From contig NZ_SZNH01000003.1 of the NCBI RefSeq assembly GCF_005869855.1, positions 309,017 to 373,016 of the forward strand: DNA of 64,000 bases, given 5' to 3'. This DNA comes from Nostoc sp. PA-18-2419 (GTDB taxonomy: Bacteria > Cyanobacteriota > Cyanobacteriia > Cyanobacteriales > Nostocaceae). The position numbers were made by a program, and so were the translations under genes. The notes under the pieces were generated by a model, which searched no databases, was not told the origin of the DNA, and saw only the letters and a program-made list of their open reading frames with translations. Shown one piece after another: positions 9,511 to 18,571 of the stretch; position 1 is the stretch's first letter; each line of letters opens with the position of its first letter.

Positions 9511-9879
9511 CTAATCTCCAATTCCTAATTTTTCTTGATGTGCCTGCCAAAGTTGGTGAATAAACTGATTGAGTTGCTGTTTACCAGCTGAGTCAAGCTC
9601 TGTTTTTGGTTGTTTTGCTAAAACTTGGCTCAATAAGGTAATTACTTCTGTGTCTAAAGCTGGTTGAAATAAATCGGCAGGCCAAAGTAAGTCAGATGCA
9701 TGACGCAAATCGGTAATTAGGGGCGAGTCTTCAATCAAGGTGACCATTAATAAAGGACGCACCCAGCATAACTGGCGGGAGGCTACAAATTGAATGACTT
9801 CTGCATATAGATTCCTCTCACCATGCTTTAAAGACACTATTTGTCCCGGTTGAAGAAAATCTAAACTCATGTCCATCAT
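9511..9879 (-). CDS. Cyanobacterial hypothetical protein
   Basis: A 122-residue soluble protein. The N-terminal half is strand-rich (LDFLQPGQIVSLKHGERNLY, VIQFVASRQLCWVRPLLMV), resembling a small beta-barrel. A WPADLF motif follows, and the C-terminus is helical (LNQFIHQLWQAHQEKLG). Three in-frame ATGs lie in the first four codons (MMDM), so the exact start is uncertain by a few residues. It diverges from clpS. I do not recognise a characterised family. Confidence 0.7.
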   Translation of the reverse strand: MMDMSLDFLQPGQIVSLKHGERNLYAEVIQFVASRQLCWVRPLLMVTLIEDSPLITDLRHASDLLWPADLFQPALDTEVITLLSQVLAKQPKTELDSAGKQQLNQFIHQLWQAHQEKLGIGD

Positions 9880-10174
9880 TAAGGCAGTTTAGGCGGTAAC
9901 AAAGATTGTTTTTAACTTTTTCGATTTAAAAATGAGAATGCGCTACCTTTAAGGAAGCTTCTGTAGAATTAGGGTAGCACTCTTAGGGTAGTGATGTCTT
10001 AAGAGATATGGCTCACAACTGCCTACGCAAAGCTGATACGACCAATCCTTAGCAGCAAAGGATTTTCGTGGCGTAGTATCTGGTAAGAAATACTATAGAA
10101 TAAGTAAATAACTGTTAAGCGATCGCCAGACAGAAGCTTTGTTGTAGTGAATTAACGATTAAAGGCAAAGAGCA

Positions 10175-10456
10175 GTGTCAGTTGAAACCATTGAAAAGCG
10201 TTCTACATCCCGCAAGCTCGCGCCTCAGTACCGCGTTTTGCTCCATAACGATGACTACAACCCTATGGAGTACGTGGTACAGGTACTAATAACCACTGTG
10301 CCAAGCCTTACCCAACCTCAGGCTGTTAGCATCATGATGGAAGCCCATACTAACGGGCTAGCTTTAGTCATTACTTGTGCTCAGGAACATGCTGAGTTCT
10401 ATTGCGAAACATTGAAAAGTCACGGTTTAAGTAGCACAATTGAACCTGATGAGTAG
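10175..10456 (+). CDS. clpS: ATP-dependent Clp protease adaptor ClpS
   Basis: Adaptor that delivers N-degron substrates to the ClpC/ClpP protease. It has 93 residues and starts at GTG 10175. The N-end-rule binding core is LHNDDYNPMEYVVQVL, and the C-terminal pattern is MMEAHTNGLALVITCAQEHAEFY. Cyanobacteria carry two ClpS paralogues; the short canonical form here fits ClpS1, though I cannot compare the two directly. The start is supported by the family N-terminus. The downstream gene is separated by a repeat-rich spacer. Confidence 0.95.
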   Translation: MSVETIEKRSTSRKLAPQYRVLLHNDDYNPMEYVVQVLITTVPSLTQPQAVSIMMEAHTNGLALVITCAQEHAEFYCETLKSHGLSSTIEPDE

Positions 10457-10591
10457 TCAAATAATTACTAATTCGTAATTCGTAATTCGTAATTAAAAAG
10501 GGTACAAAGGCAACATTAAATAATAATTCAGCGAGCAACAATTTAGTGGAAAGTTAAAACTGCTACTAATTGTAATTACGAATTATTTGAC
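10456..10591. repeat. Repeat-rich spacer with 11-bp terminal inverted repeats
   Basis: GTCAAATAATT (10456-10466) is inverted at 10581-10591. Between them is a tandem run of the heptamer ATTCGTA (from ~10471), of the kind called short tandemly repeated repetitive sequence in Nostoc. The arrangement resembles a small non-coding mobile repeat. Confidence 0.5.
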
Positions 10592-10600
10592 CTTTTTAGT

Positions 10601-11431
10601 ATGAAAAAAAACCTTGTCCGTTTAGGCGAATGCCCTGCCCCTATCAGGCTGGGCTGTTTTATTGTGACTTTATTGTTGCTATGGTTACCCTTAGCAGCAC
10701 CAATATACTTACTAGTGCATAATTCAAACTTAGAAAGTATATTGACATTGGTGTTGTTATATATTGTATTTATTTTTCTCCTCAGACTATGGGGTAAGCA
10801 TGTTTACCAGCAGCCCCAAATTCTTCGGCGTTATGGCTTAAAATTCACACGACAAAACGGTGTGGATTTATTGCATGGCTTGGCTACAGGGATAATTAAT
10901 ATTTTGATACTTTTTGGGATAGAAGGTTTTTTGGGTTGGTTAGTATGGCAACAACCGAAAGTTTTCTTGCTGAAAGTGATTTTAGAGGGTTTAGTTGTCG
11001 CTTTAGGCATTGGTTTGGCAGAGGAATTGTTATTCCGAGGCTGGTTGCTAGATGAATTACAACGAGATTACAGTCCGCCTGTGGCGCTGTGGACAGATGC
11101 AATTACATTTGCAACATTGCACTTTATAAAACCGTTGGCAGTAATTATTCAGACACTACCGCAATTTCCTGCTTTAGTATTGTTGGGATTAACGCAGGTA
11201 TGGGGAAAGCGTTGGCGTAGAGGACGCTTAGGTTTTCCAATTGGTTTGCATGGTGGTTTGGTATGGGGTTATTACATTATTAATGTGGGAAAATTAGTGA
11301 AATATTCTGGCCAAGTTCCTGATTGGGTAACTGGTATCAATAATAATCCCCTGCAAGGAGTGATGGGGGTGTTGTTAATGAGTGTACTAGCTTTGTGGAT
11401 ACGAGGGCGAACTGAGCGATCGCATGTCTGA
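10601..11431 (+). CDS. CPBP-family intramembrane glutamic protease
   Basis: A 276-residue integral membrane protein of the CPBP (Abi/CAAX protease-like) family. Helices are predicted at about 17-38, 43-63, 93-115, 124-143 and further to the C-terminus. The family active-site motifs are present: EELLFRG with E141/E142 and R146, H174 in TLHFIKPL, and H217 in GLHGG. Family members process prenylated or other membrane proteins and often act in bacteriocin self-immunity; the substrate here is unknown. It follows clpS in the same direction after a repeat-rich gap, so linkage to clpS is doubtful. Confidence 0.88.
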   Translation: MKKNLVRLGECPAPIRLGCFIVTLLLLWLPLAAPIYLLVHNSNLESILTLVLLYIVFIFLLRLWGKHVYQQPQILRRYGLKFTRQNGVDLLHGLATGIINILILFGIEGFLGWLVWQQPKVFLLKVILEGLVVALGIGLAEELLFRGWLLDELQRDYSPPVALWTDAITFATLHFIKPLAVIIQTLPQFPALVLLGLTQVWGKRWRRGRLGFPIGLHGGLVWGYYIINVGKLVKYSGQVPDWVTGINNNPLQGVMGVLLMSVLALWIRGRTERSHV

Positions 11432-11493
11432 GAGGACGAGCATTATTAAATTGTTTATATAATGATGCATACTAATCGCAGTATATTATCAGC

Positions 11494-12426
11494 TTCACTT
11501 TAGCTAACTTTCAAGTTGGCAATATCGTCACTGAAAAAATTGTGAAGCTGGAACCAACAGGTGTTTCAGTTGATTTTGATAAAGATATAGTAGCTTTTGT
11601 ACCATTAGTAGAGCTGTCATTTGCTGAGATTCAGACCCCAGAATAAGCCCTGCAACTAAATGAAATCCGAGAATTTTTGGTTGTGGGAAATTACGATGGC
11701 GAACACGATATTTTTTTCTTGCATTGTTCGCCTGATATCCTGAAAGATAACGGTCGCTGGTACGAAGTCGTATTAAATTTGGCTTCTGAAAAATGTGGTC
11801 ATCCTATAAATAGAGAAGACCTAATTGTACATACTAAAATTCTTAATCATAGACATGGATTATCAGTAAGGATTTACTGGTTCTTATCTACTCAAGAGCA
11901 TCCTCCAATAGTTTCTTTTTCAATTCGCAAACTAGAGACCCGAACAGCATGGGAACGGGTACGACAATTGCAAACTGAGGACGTAACAGTATATGGAAAA
12001 ATCCTTAATAAAACTTCAAGGGGTGCATTAGTGAAAATAGAGGGTTTGCGTGGAGTAATTCTTACTTATGTTGATAAGCATAGGGAGGAATTAGTAGTAG
12101 GGGAGGAACTTCCGCTCAAAATTATAGAAGTAAAAGAGGAGTATAATCGCTTAGTACTGCTCCATCGCTCTGTTTCAATCAGACTCAGGCTATTGCAGGT
12201 TGGTCAAGTTGTTAGCGGCACTATACGGAGCATCAAAAATTATGGTGTGTTCGTTGATATTGGAGATTTATATGCTTTGTTGCCGAACTCAAAAATGTTC
12301 CATCCATCTGTTGACCATCCAAACCAATTTTTCAAAATTAATGACTATTTAAAAGCAATGATCGCTGAACTAGATCGTAAAAATGGTCGAGTTGTTCTAG
12401 AAAGTTGTGGAAGTAAAGATTATTAA
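11494..12426 (+). pseudogene. S1-domain protein, ribosomal S1 paralogue, interrupted by a stop codon
   Basis: One continuous frame reads FTLANFQVGNIVTEKI…FAEIQTPE, then TAA at 11644-11646, then ALQLNEIREFLVVGN and on to 12426. It parallels cyanobacterial ribosomal protein S1, including the hallmark AWERVRQLQ.EDVTV and ALVKIEGLRGVI and a third S1 repeat (VGQVVSGTIRSIKNYGVFVDIG). No start codon precedes the first S1 domain before another stop. The part after the stop (249 residues from TTG 11677) could still be translated. An extra segment of about 60 residues sits within the end of the first domain. It is likely a decaying duplicate of rps1, not the essential copy. Confidence 0.75.
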
Positions 12427-12428
12427 AA

Positions 12429-13076
12429 TTATTTGTAATCGCTTCGCGTCTCAACCACTGTACCCACCACACACGCTTTATCTAAATTAACACCGCTTAA
12501 ATTTGCACCTTCTAACTCTGCACACAGCAAATTCGCCCCAGAAAAATTTGCCCCTGCCAGATTTGCCCCACGCAAGTCAGCTTCTTCCAGGTTTGCTTCA
12601 CTCAATAATGCTCCTTGCAAATCAGCACGACTCAAGTCTGCACCTTTGAGATTTGCCCCAGTCAGGTTTGCACCGCGCAAGTCAGCACCGCGTAAGTCCA
12701 CACCTTGCAAATTGACATTCATCAAATTCGCACCACTGAGGAAAGCACCTGCCAAAGATACATCGCTGAGTCTGGCTCCCATTAAGTTAGCACCTCGGAG
12801 ATTACTACCCCGCAAGTCAGCACCAGTTAAATCTGCTTGCATCAGGTTTGCTCCCATCAGGTTCGCCCGCAAGTCAGTTCCTTGGAGGTTCGCCCCCATT
12901 AAATTCGCTCCTTCTAAATGCCCACCTTCGAGTTTGGAAGCAGCGAAATTAACACCGACAAGGGTAGCACCAGCGAGATTAATTCGGTTTAAATCTAGTT
13001 GGGAAAGTTCCTCGTCTTCTAAATTTGTCCCTGGAAGTTGTTTGAGTTTTCCTAATCTGATAGCTTCGATATTCAT
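12429..13076 (-). CDS. Pentapeptide-repeat protein
   Basis: A 215-residue protein made of about 30 consecutive A(N/D)LXX pentapeptides (GANLMGANLQ, GADLRGANLTGANL) from residue ~30 to ~200. These form a right-handed quadrilateral beta-helix. One pentad is short by a residue (GTDLR-ANLMG), so the register slips once. There is no signal peptide, so it is probably cytoplasmic. Such proteins are abundant in Nostocales and mostly of unknown function; some mimic DNA. Its ATG overlaps the stop of the upstream DICT-HD gene by ATGA, showing translational coupling. Confidence 0.92.
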   Translation of the reverse strand: MNIEAIRLGKLKQLPGTNLEDEELSQLDLNRINLAGATLVGVNFAASKLEGGHLEGANLMGANLQGTDLRANLMGANLMQADLTGADLRGSNLRGANLMGARLSDVSLAGAFLSGANLMNVNLQGVDLRGADLRGANLTGANLKGADLSRADLQGALLSEANLEEADLRGANLAGANFSGANLLCAELEGANLSGVNLDKACVVGTVVETRSDYK

Positions 13077-14482
13077 TTGGGGTAACTACCAATCTCTTCA
13101 CTTGTCTTGCTGTGGCTATCCCATTGGGAATCGAGTAGCCAGACGCCGCTGCTGACTTTGGGTGTCATTATGGGTAAGTCGAGTCCCTGTTGTAAACCCA
13201 TTACTAATAAAGCTAGGGTATCTACAAGTTTAGGGTCAAAGCGAGTAGATTGTTGCTGTCTACATTCATCTAGAGCTTGAGTAAATATTTCTTGGCGACT
13301 CTGATTTGAGGATTTTCGCTGATTTACTCGCCATTGAAAGTCTGCCAATAATGCCAAAATTCTTGACTCTAGGGGAATTTCATCTCCAACTAAACCTGCT
13401 GGTTCCCCTCTACCATTCCACCACTCGGTTTGGTGAGTAATAATTTGGGCAACTGCTCGCAGTCGTGGCATGGTTCGCAATACCTGCGCCCCTGGTATCA
13501 AAGGACAACTGGGGGCATCTTCTTGAGAATGTGTGAGTACTTTATCAGAACTAAGAACACTTTCTGCTTTTTGTAATGGATCTATGCGATGCAACAAAGC
13601 CGCTAGGCGCAATCTTTTTATCTGCCATGCTGGAAGATCCAAAAGTTGGGCGATGGTCTCGGCAAGTACTACTACTTCCGCAGCTGCCATTGGATTAGTC
13701 GCATCTGCTATATCTAATAGTTGCGCCATCCGTAAAAATGCTTGGATTTCGTTAGAAACCAAGTTGCGATCTAAGGTTTGTTGACCAAGGGCTGTGGGGA
13801 TAGATAGATTGTATTGCCCAGTCTGGAGATAATCGACTACGCGAGAGACAACAGCACCCAAATTTTCTAATCTAGCAGTTGATGATGCGTAGGCGTAGCC
13901 TGTCGTAGACATCGCCTGTTTATCAGCAATGAGTTTATTCGCCAGTTGTGGGTTATATTTGCTGATGTGAGCGATCGCTATTTCTGCTGTCTCTTGCACT
14001 AACTGTGGCTCAAATGTCCACAAACCATAGAATTTGCGCTCTAAGTCTGATGTCGGTATTCCACTGCTACCATAATCAGCTGCCGATAGCTCTTGACAAA
14101 TTACCATTGCTGTGTAGCTTTGCGACAATATAATTAAGTGCCACTCTTGTGCTACTGGATCTGCCGGATCTAATGCTACTAAGTCTACATTAGGTAGAAG
14201 GCTTGTCGGATGTTCGGCAAAGCCAGCATCAGGGGCAGCCATAATCGCAATTTCGCGGCTGCGCTGGGCGATGTCTGCATATCGCCCAGCTTCTTGCAGA
14301 TACCATTTGCCCTGTTGAAAGGCTGTGATCACCAAAGGTTTATCATCATCTGCTAAGATATGGTCTTCTAGGGCATGGCACAGAGATACTAAGGTATTTT
14401 TGTAGTACACCCCAAATCGAATTGGCCTGGTGCTGTGGCGATGGGCTGTTTGCAGCTGTTGTAGAATTGAACCTTCTAACAT
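13073..14482 (-). CDS. DICT sensory domain plus degenerate HD-type domain protein
   Basis: A 469-residue probable signalling protein. Residues ~15-160 resemble the DICT domain (RPIRFGVYYKNTLVSLCHALED, ELSAADYG), which is linked in cyanobacteria to light or second-messenger signalling. Residues ~250-430 resemble an HD-GYP-like hydrolase (RLAALLHRIDP, THQTEWWNGRGEPAGL, RILALLADFQW), but the second metal-binding histidines are partly lost, so activity is doubtful. A 32-base repeat at 13885-13916 is inserted in frame. The stop overlaps the pentapeptide-repeat start, so the two genes form one unit. Confidence 0.8.
   Translation of the reverse strand: MLEGSILQQLQTAHRHSTRPIRFGVYYKNTLVSLCHALEDHILADDDKPLVITAFQQGKWYLQEAGRYADIAQRSREIAIMAAPDAGFAEHPTSLLPNVDLVALDPADPVAQEWHLIILSQSYTAMVICQELSAADYGSSGIPTSDLERKFYGLWTFEPQLVQETAEIAIAHISKYNPQLANKLIADKQAMSTTGYAYASSTARLENLGAVVSRVVDYLQTGQYNLSIPTALGQQTLDRNLVSNEIQAFLRMAQLLDIADATNPMAAAEVVVLAETIAQLLDLPAWQIKRLRLAALLHRIDPLQKAESVLSSDKVLTHSQEDAPSCPLIPGAQVLRTMPRLRAVAQIITHQTEWWNGRGEPAGLVGDEIPLESRILALLADFQWRVNQRKSSNQSRQEIFTQALDECRQQQSTRFDPKLVDTLALLVMGLQQGLDLPIMTPKVSSGVWLLDSQWDSHSKTSEEIGSYPK
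13885..13916. repeat. Small dispersed repeat inserted in frame in the DICT-HD gene
   Basis: This stretch (words gatgcgtaggcgtag and gtcgtagacatcgc) has the form of the small dispersed repeats common in Nostoc genomes. It adds about ten residues (around STTGYAYASS) to the host protein without breaking the frame. The repeat-family link is from memory. Confidence 0.5.
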
Positions 14483-14571
14483 GAGTTTAGGATTTGATGA
14501 AAACGAACCGCACAGAGAAGTTTGACCAAGGGCTTAGGCTGAGCAAAACTTTTCCTCAGGAAGATGCTACG

Positions 14572-14598
14572 CGTAGCTTGTGCCTCACCGAAGGGGTA
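14572..14598. repeat. Small dispersed repeat (cgtagcttg…cgaaggggta)
   Basis: Same pattern as the copy at 28909-28933: cgtagcttg, a few variable bases, then ccgaaggggta. It lies in the 193-base spacer between the radical SAM and DICT-HD genes, which I otherwise read as non-coding. Confidence 0.5.
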
Positions 14599-14675
14599 CA
14601 GTGGGTACTGAGGACGTTGAACAACAGATGGCAAAAAAATTCCAAATTCTGAATATCCCCACATTGTTGTGTTTT

Positions 14676-16268
14676 CTAGGATACACCTGCTAGCTGTTTT
14701 TCTTTCCTCTCTATTGGTGAAGAAAGTGCTGCTTCTAAGTCGGCACAACCCAGTTTTTCTTCTAAAATATTTATAACTTCGCGACCGAAGTCATTGGGGT
14801 TTTGTTGCCAAGCTTGTAAACAGACTTCCCCAAAGAATGAACCAAGGGGTTCGGGATTCCAAAGGAGTTTTTTGGCTGTCCACGGCATTAAACTCATTGG
14901 ATTATACCCTGGTTTGAGGATACCTTGTTTGAAAGCATATTCTTCTAAATGGGTATGGGGTTGCAGTCCAATAAAGAAGATGGCAGGTTCAACTTTATCA
15001 GCACCAAAAATTCGTTCTAGTTCTCGGTGGTAAGCAATGGTTTGGCGAATAGTTTCGGGACGTTCGTCAATCACGTTAAACGAGTAGTTGACTGAAACCA
15101 AGTCGTTAAAACCTGCTGCTTTCAAATCACGACAGTTTTGTAAAACGGTTCGGAGGTTGTATCCCATCCGCATTTTCCGCACGAGTTCTTGAGAACCGCT
15201 AGTAATCCCAATTTCAAAGTAGTTCATCCCAGTTTTCGCCATCAACTCAGACAATTCTGGTGTCAAATTGTCAGCTCGAATATAAGCTGCCCAATGGATA
15301 TCTGTCATACCAGAATCGACGATTTTTTGCAACAGTTCTATTGCATCGTCGATAAATTTGCGTGCGGGGATGAATTGGGCGTCGGTAAACCAGAAGTTGC
15401 GAATGCCGCGATCGTATAATTGGCGCATCTCAGCAACTACTTCATCTGCTGGATTAATGCGTACTTGTTTACCTTCGACAACTGTATAAACGCAATAGCA
15501 ACAGTTGTGCGGACAACCACGCTTAGTTTGTACCCCTATATAAAAGTCTTGCTCTTGCAGATAATAATTAAATTCTGGCCATATACTTTCGATATAGTCG
15601 TAGTTACAAGCTGTCTTTTCTAAAGGAGTGGGTTGTTCGTGAATTAGCCGTCCTCGTGGTTGAGTTTCTCCCACAACGTAACAGCGTTCATCTCGAAACT
15701 CTTTGCCACTTAAAAGTTTTTCCAGCAGAGTTTCCCCTTCACCTACAGAAATAATTGTCTGTTGGGGTAGGCTTTTTCCCAACTGTTCGTAAAATACACT
15801 GACTGCACCACCACCTACAACTGTACGGGCATGAGAATTATATTTTTGGGCACGCTTTAAACCACGTTTGATTAAGCCCTGATTACGCCATAGTTCTACG
15901 TAGTAAGCGATGAAGATTCGCAAGCCACCTAATGCCCCACGTAGTTTTAATAAAGGATTCTTGGCATAGTAAAATTCAAAAGCATTTTGTAGTGGGTTAC
16001 CGCCACGTCCGCCGACTGGGGCATAAATTTGAATATCTCGCCAAGAAAACACTAGTAGTGTAGGTTTAAATTCATCGATACACCTATCTAAAGCCGAGGT
16101 ATAGTCTAAAGGTGGTACTGTTCCCAAATCAAAGATTCGCTGTTGAATGTTGGGAAACTGCTTGTAGATATGATCGCTCAGGTAGACAACCCCAATGGGA
16201 AAGATGGGGTTACAAGGAAGGCGAACGTAAAGAATTCGATTTTCCATTATGGGTATTTTGATTGCCAT
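14676..16268 (-). CDS. B12-binding-type radical SAM protein (possible PSII high-light acclimation family)
   Basis: A 530-residue protein with an N-terminal B12-binding-like half and a radical SAM barrel. The cluster ligands are C252, C256 and C259 (KRGCPHNCCYC), and typical barrel motifs follow (FWFTDAQF, YFEIGITSGSQELVRKMRMG). Similar cyanobacterial proteins are annotated as photosystem II high-light acclimation radical SAM proteins; I recall this name but cannot verify it here. The substrate is unknown. A second ATG at 16247 (MENRILYVRLP) is an equally plausible start, since neither has a clear ribosome-binding site. It is transcribed toward the DICT-HD gene after a 193-base gap. Confidence 0.82.
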   Translation of the reverse strand: MAIKIPIMENRILYVRLPCNPIFPIGVVYLSDHIYKQFPNIQQRIFDLGTVPPLDYTSALDRCIDEFKPTLLVFSWRDIQIYAPVGGRGGNPLQNAFEFYYAKNPLLKLRGALGGLRIFIAYYVELWRNQGLIKRGLKRAQKYNSHARTVVGGGAVSVFYEQLGKSLPQQTIISVGEGETLLEKLLSGKEFRDERCYVVGETQPRGRLIHEQPTPLEKTACNYDYIESIWPEFNYYLQEQDFYIGVQTKRGCPHNCCYCVYTVVEGKQVRINPADEVVAEMRQLYDRGIRNFWFTDAQFIPARKFIDDAIELLQKIVDSGMTDIHWAAYIRADNLTPELSELMAKTGMNYFEIGITSGSQELVRKMRMGYNLRTVLQNCRDLKAAGFNDLVSVNYSFNVIDERPETIRQTIAYHRELERIFGADKVEPAIFFIGLQPHTHLEEYAFKQGILKPGYNPMSLMPWTAKKLLWNPEPLGSFFGEVCLQAWQQNPNDFGREVINILEEKLGCADLEAALSSPIERKEKQLAGVS

Positions 16269-16849
16269 CTTGCCAATATTGAGGGAAAAGCGAGAAAAAC
16301 TTCAGTTTTCAAAGGTTTTTTGTTTTGGCTACTTTATATCTATCACAATACTGCTTGACATTGAAGCCAACTATTGATATAAACAATTTTTTGTCCCAAA
16401 TTTTCGGAATCAATAAAATTACTTTGCACGCTAAGTACATCTAATTGTAAAGACGTTTATGAAGAAATTTTTCATATAGCTTTACGATAACATTGAGTTT
16501 ATTCATTAAGCGACGATCTAAGGGTATTTATTTTCAGATAGATAAAATAGCGATCGCTTGTTTACTAAGGGAAAAGCAAGGGGATCGTCATCAGAGCGAT
16601 ATTCTACTTATTTGTTTTCAAAGAGTTAAAACTTTTATAGCAGAAAAAAATATCTAAAACTTTAGGTATAGTGTATAATTTCAAAAAAGCATAAATAATT
16701 ATAAAATTTTTATAACCATAAATATTTCTTTAGATAGAAATAACCTACAAATCCCCAGTTGGTATTCGCAGTTACAACAACAAGGGATCAGTCGATGCTA
16801 GGCTTGAGTAGTGTAATGTTAAATTGTGGCGTAAAGCTCCTCAGCAGTT
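16269..16849. other. AT-rich divergent intergenic region
   Basis: 581 bases between the radical SAM gene (minus) and the DUF1830 gene (plus). There are A/T-rich stretches around 16640-16740 and one HIP1-like site at ~16550. I see no coding sequence, RNA gene or strong hairpin. Confidence 0.5.
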
Positions 16850-17245
16850 ATGGCTCAAATTTTAGATCCTCTACCACCTGAGCAATCCGGGAAAATTCTC
16901 TGCTGCTACATCAATGCCACCAGCAAAATACAGGTAGCTCGCATCTCTAATATTCCCAATTGGTATTTTGAAAGGGTTGTTTTTCCAGGACAACGCCTAG
17001 TGTTTGAAGCTCCACGAAAAGCTAAAATGGAGATTCATACAGGGATGATGGCAAGTGCAATTTTATCCGATAAGATTCCGTGCGATCGCCTGATGATCAA
17101 TGACCCTAGTAATTATGAGTTTGATACAGACTCATCTTTTGGAAATGACTCTATAGATACCGCAGCAATGGTGCAGCAACTTAAGAAAAAGACCGGAGAT
17201 AGTATAAAACCTTTACAAGTCGCTGGTTTAGCAGCAGTTGATTAA
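16850..17245 (+). CDS. DUF1830 family protein
   Basis: A 131-residue cyanobacterial protein. The conserved core is in the first ~90 residues (ILCCYINATSKIQVARISNIPNWYFERVVFPGQRLVFEAP), a compact beta-rich domain with no membrane segment. It continues with the ILSDKIPCDRL motif and a variable acidic tail. Function is unknown. It is a single-gene unit closed by a strong intrinsic terminator at 17272-17297. Confidence 0.85.
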   Translation: MAQILDPLPPEQSGKILCCYINATSKIQVARISNIPNWYFERVVFPGQRLVFEAPRKAKMEIHTGMMASAILSDKIPCDRLMINDPSNYEFDTDSSFGNDSIDTAAMVQQLKKKTGDSIKPLQVAGLAAVD

Positions 17246-17271
17246 AAAAAAACAATTTGGCTCATTTTTTG

Positions 17272-17297
17272 GGTTGCTGAATTCAGCAGCCTTTTTT
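17272..17297 (+). terminator. Intrinsic terminator of the DUF1830 gene
   Basis: GGTTGCTGAATTCAGCAGCC folds on itself with a 10-bp potential stem (one G-T pair) and is followed directly by TTTTTT and more T-rich sequence. Confidence 0.85.
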
Positions 17298-17391
17298 ATT
17301 TATTGGTCATTGACCACTAGTGATTATTGATTAATTTTTTTGGCTTATCCTTTATCTCCCTTGTCTGTTACTCTCATCTACAATCATTCTT

Positions 17392-17853
17392 ATGAATCTG
17401 CCTTCATTTCTTTGGTTGTGGAAAATGGCCGCCTGGTCAATGGGGTTGTCAGTGCTGGCATACCTGATGTTAGCAGTTACAGGCGTTTTGATGTTTCGGA
17501 TGAGAACTTCGCAGCAATTTCCTTTTATTTCCCTATTAATGGGTAGAAATACAGGAGTGCGATCGCTCCATAATTTAATGGGAATCAGCATGGTAATTTT
17601 AGTGCTACTATTGCTGGCGATCGGTATTGTTGGCACTTTGGGTCATTTTGGTTCTCTGGGACACTCTTCACACTTAGTTTCTGGATTGATAGTAGTAGCG
17701 CTGGTTTTACTGTCCGCTTTCAGTGCAGGCCAAATTAGTTCCACAAAACCTTGGGCTAGACCTTTACACATAGGTGTAAACATAATTCTGTTTGTCGGAT
17801 TTATCTGGGTATCTCTTACTGGTTGGACTGTCGTGCAAAAGTATTTACCTTAA
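17392..17853 (+). CDS. DUF4079 family membrane protein
   Basis: A 153-residue membrane protein with about four helices (12-35, 65-85, 94-111, 124-143). It is a cyanobacterial and plastid family of unknown function that looks like small cytochrome-b-type membrane proteins. Histidines near membrane edges (RSLHNLMG, HFGSLGHSSH, PLHIGVN) could bind haem, but this is inference. The gene is followed after 54 bases by another membrane-protein gene in the same direction, so they may be cotranscribed. Confidence 0.82.
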   Translation: MNLPSFLWLWKMAAWSMGLSVLAYLMLAVTGVLMFRMRTSQQFPFISLLMGRNTGVRSLHNLMGISMVILVLLLLAIGIVGTLGHFGSLGHSSHLVSGLIVVALVLLSAFSAGQISSTKPWARPLHIGVNIILFVGFIWVSLTGWTVVQKYLP

Positions 17854-17907
17854 GCCGAGTAGGGCAAAAAGCTGTCCTAGAATAAAGAAAAGTATTGTAA
17901 TTGAGCC

Positions 17908-18474
17908 GTGACAGCAAATTCAGTTAATACCTCAGCTTCTGTTTTTCACCTTTCTCCTTTGATTCGGATAACGCTGCTGAGTTTATACATAGCACTTACA
18001 ATTCCATTACCCTTCTTATCGCAGGTAACAGCCGCACCCATACCCCCAGCATTATTATGGGTAGGAATCAGCACCGGCTTAGTTGCCTTGTACGCGGTGT
18101 TAACTGAACAAGTAATAGTAAACGAACAAGGAATTCAGGTTACCTACCCCAGTTGGGTGCCCCGCTTTTTTCGTAAAGGTTGGTTTTTACCTTGGTCAGA
18201 AGTAAAAGAGTTAAAACCCCGTACTACCGGTCAAGGAGGACTAGTTTATTATTTTCTCAGTCAGGATGGAAAAGCTTATTTACTACCAATGCGTGTAGCT
18301 GGATTTGCCCGTTTGGTGCAAATTGTCCAAACCAAGACAGACATTGACACTACAGATGTTCGTCCTTTAGCACAACCGTGGATGTATGCGATTTTACTAG
18401 GATTCACACTGCTATTACTATTGGTTGATGGTTGGGCGGTCGCCACAGCCTTAACTACTAAACAATTAACATAG
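17908..18474 (+). CDS. Hypothetical membrane protein with PH-like middle domain
   Basis: A 188-residue protein starting at GTG 17908. Two N-terminal helices (~21-40 and ~48-65) are followed by a cytoplasmic strand-rich segment (QVIVNEQGIQVTYPSW, FFRKGWFLPWSEVKELKPR), which resembles membrane-linked bacterial PH-like domains. A C-terminal helix lies at ~160-180. The ABC ATPase gene starts about 120 bases downstream on the same strand, but three helices are few for an ABC permease, so a transporter role is only a guess. Confidence 0.7.
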   Translation: MTANSVNTSASVFHLSPLIRITLLSLYIALTIPLPFLSQVTAAPIPPALLWVGISTGLVALYAVLTEQVIVNEQGIQVTYPSWVPRFFRKGWFLPWSEVKELKPRTTGQGGLVYYFLSQDGKAYLLPMRVAGFARLVQIVQTKTDIDTTDVRPLAQPWMYAILLGFTLLLLLVDGWAVATALTTKQLT

Positions 18475-18536
18475 AATAGGCTATAGGATATGGGGCATTG
18501 GGCATTGCTTACTTCTCCCCATCTCCCCACCTCCCC

Positions 18537-18571
18537 ATTACCCCTTATCCCCAGAGGGGGCCGCACCTTCC
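18537..18571. repeat. Dispersed repeat, copy 1
   Basis: A 35-base word (attaccccttatcccc, agagggggcc, caccttcc) that recurs at 19572-19606 with one difference. It lies just before the chosen start of the ABC ATPase gene, in C-rich tandem-repeat DNA, and is part of the reason for rejecting upstream starts. Confidence 0.7.

Noticed and set aside
14476..14748. A 90-codon minus-strand open frame between the DICT-HD and radical SAM genes
   Set aside because: It overlaps the end of the radical SAM gene in another frame, translates a dispersed repeat, and has no family-like sequence.
17340..17546. A plus-strand open frame overlapping the DUF4079 start
   Set aside because: It shares DNA with a clear membrane protein in another frame and has no support of its own.
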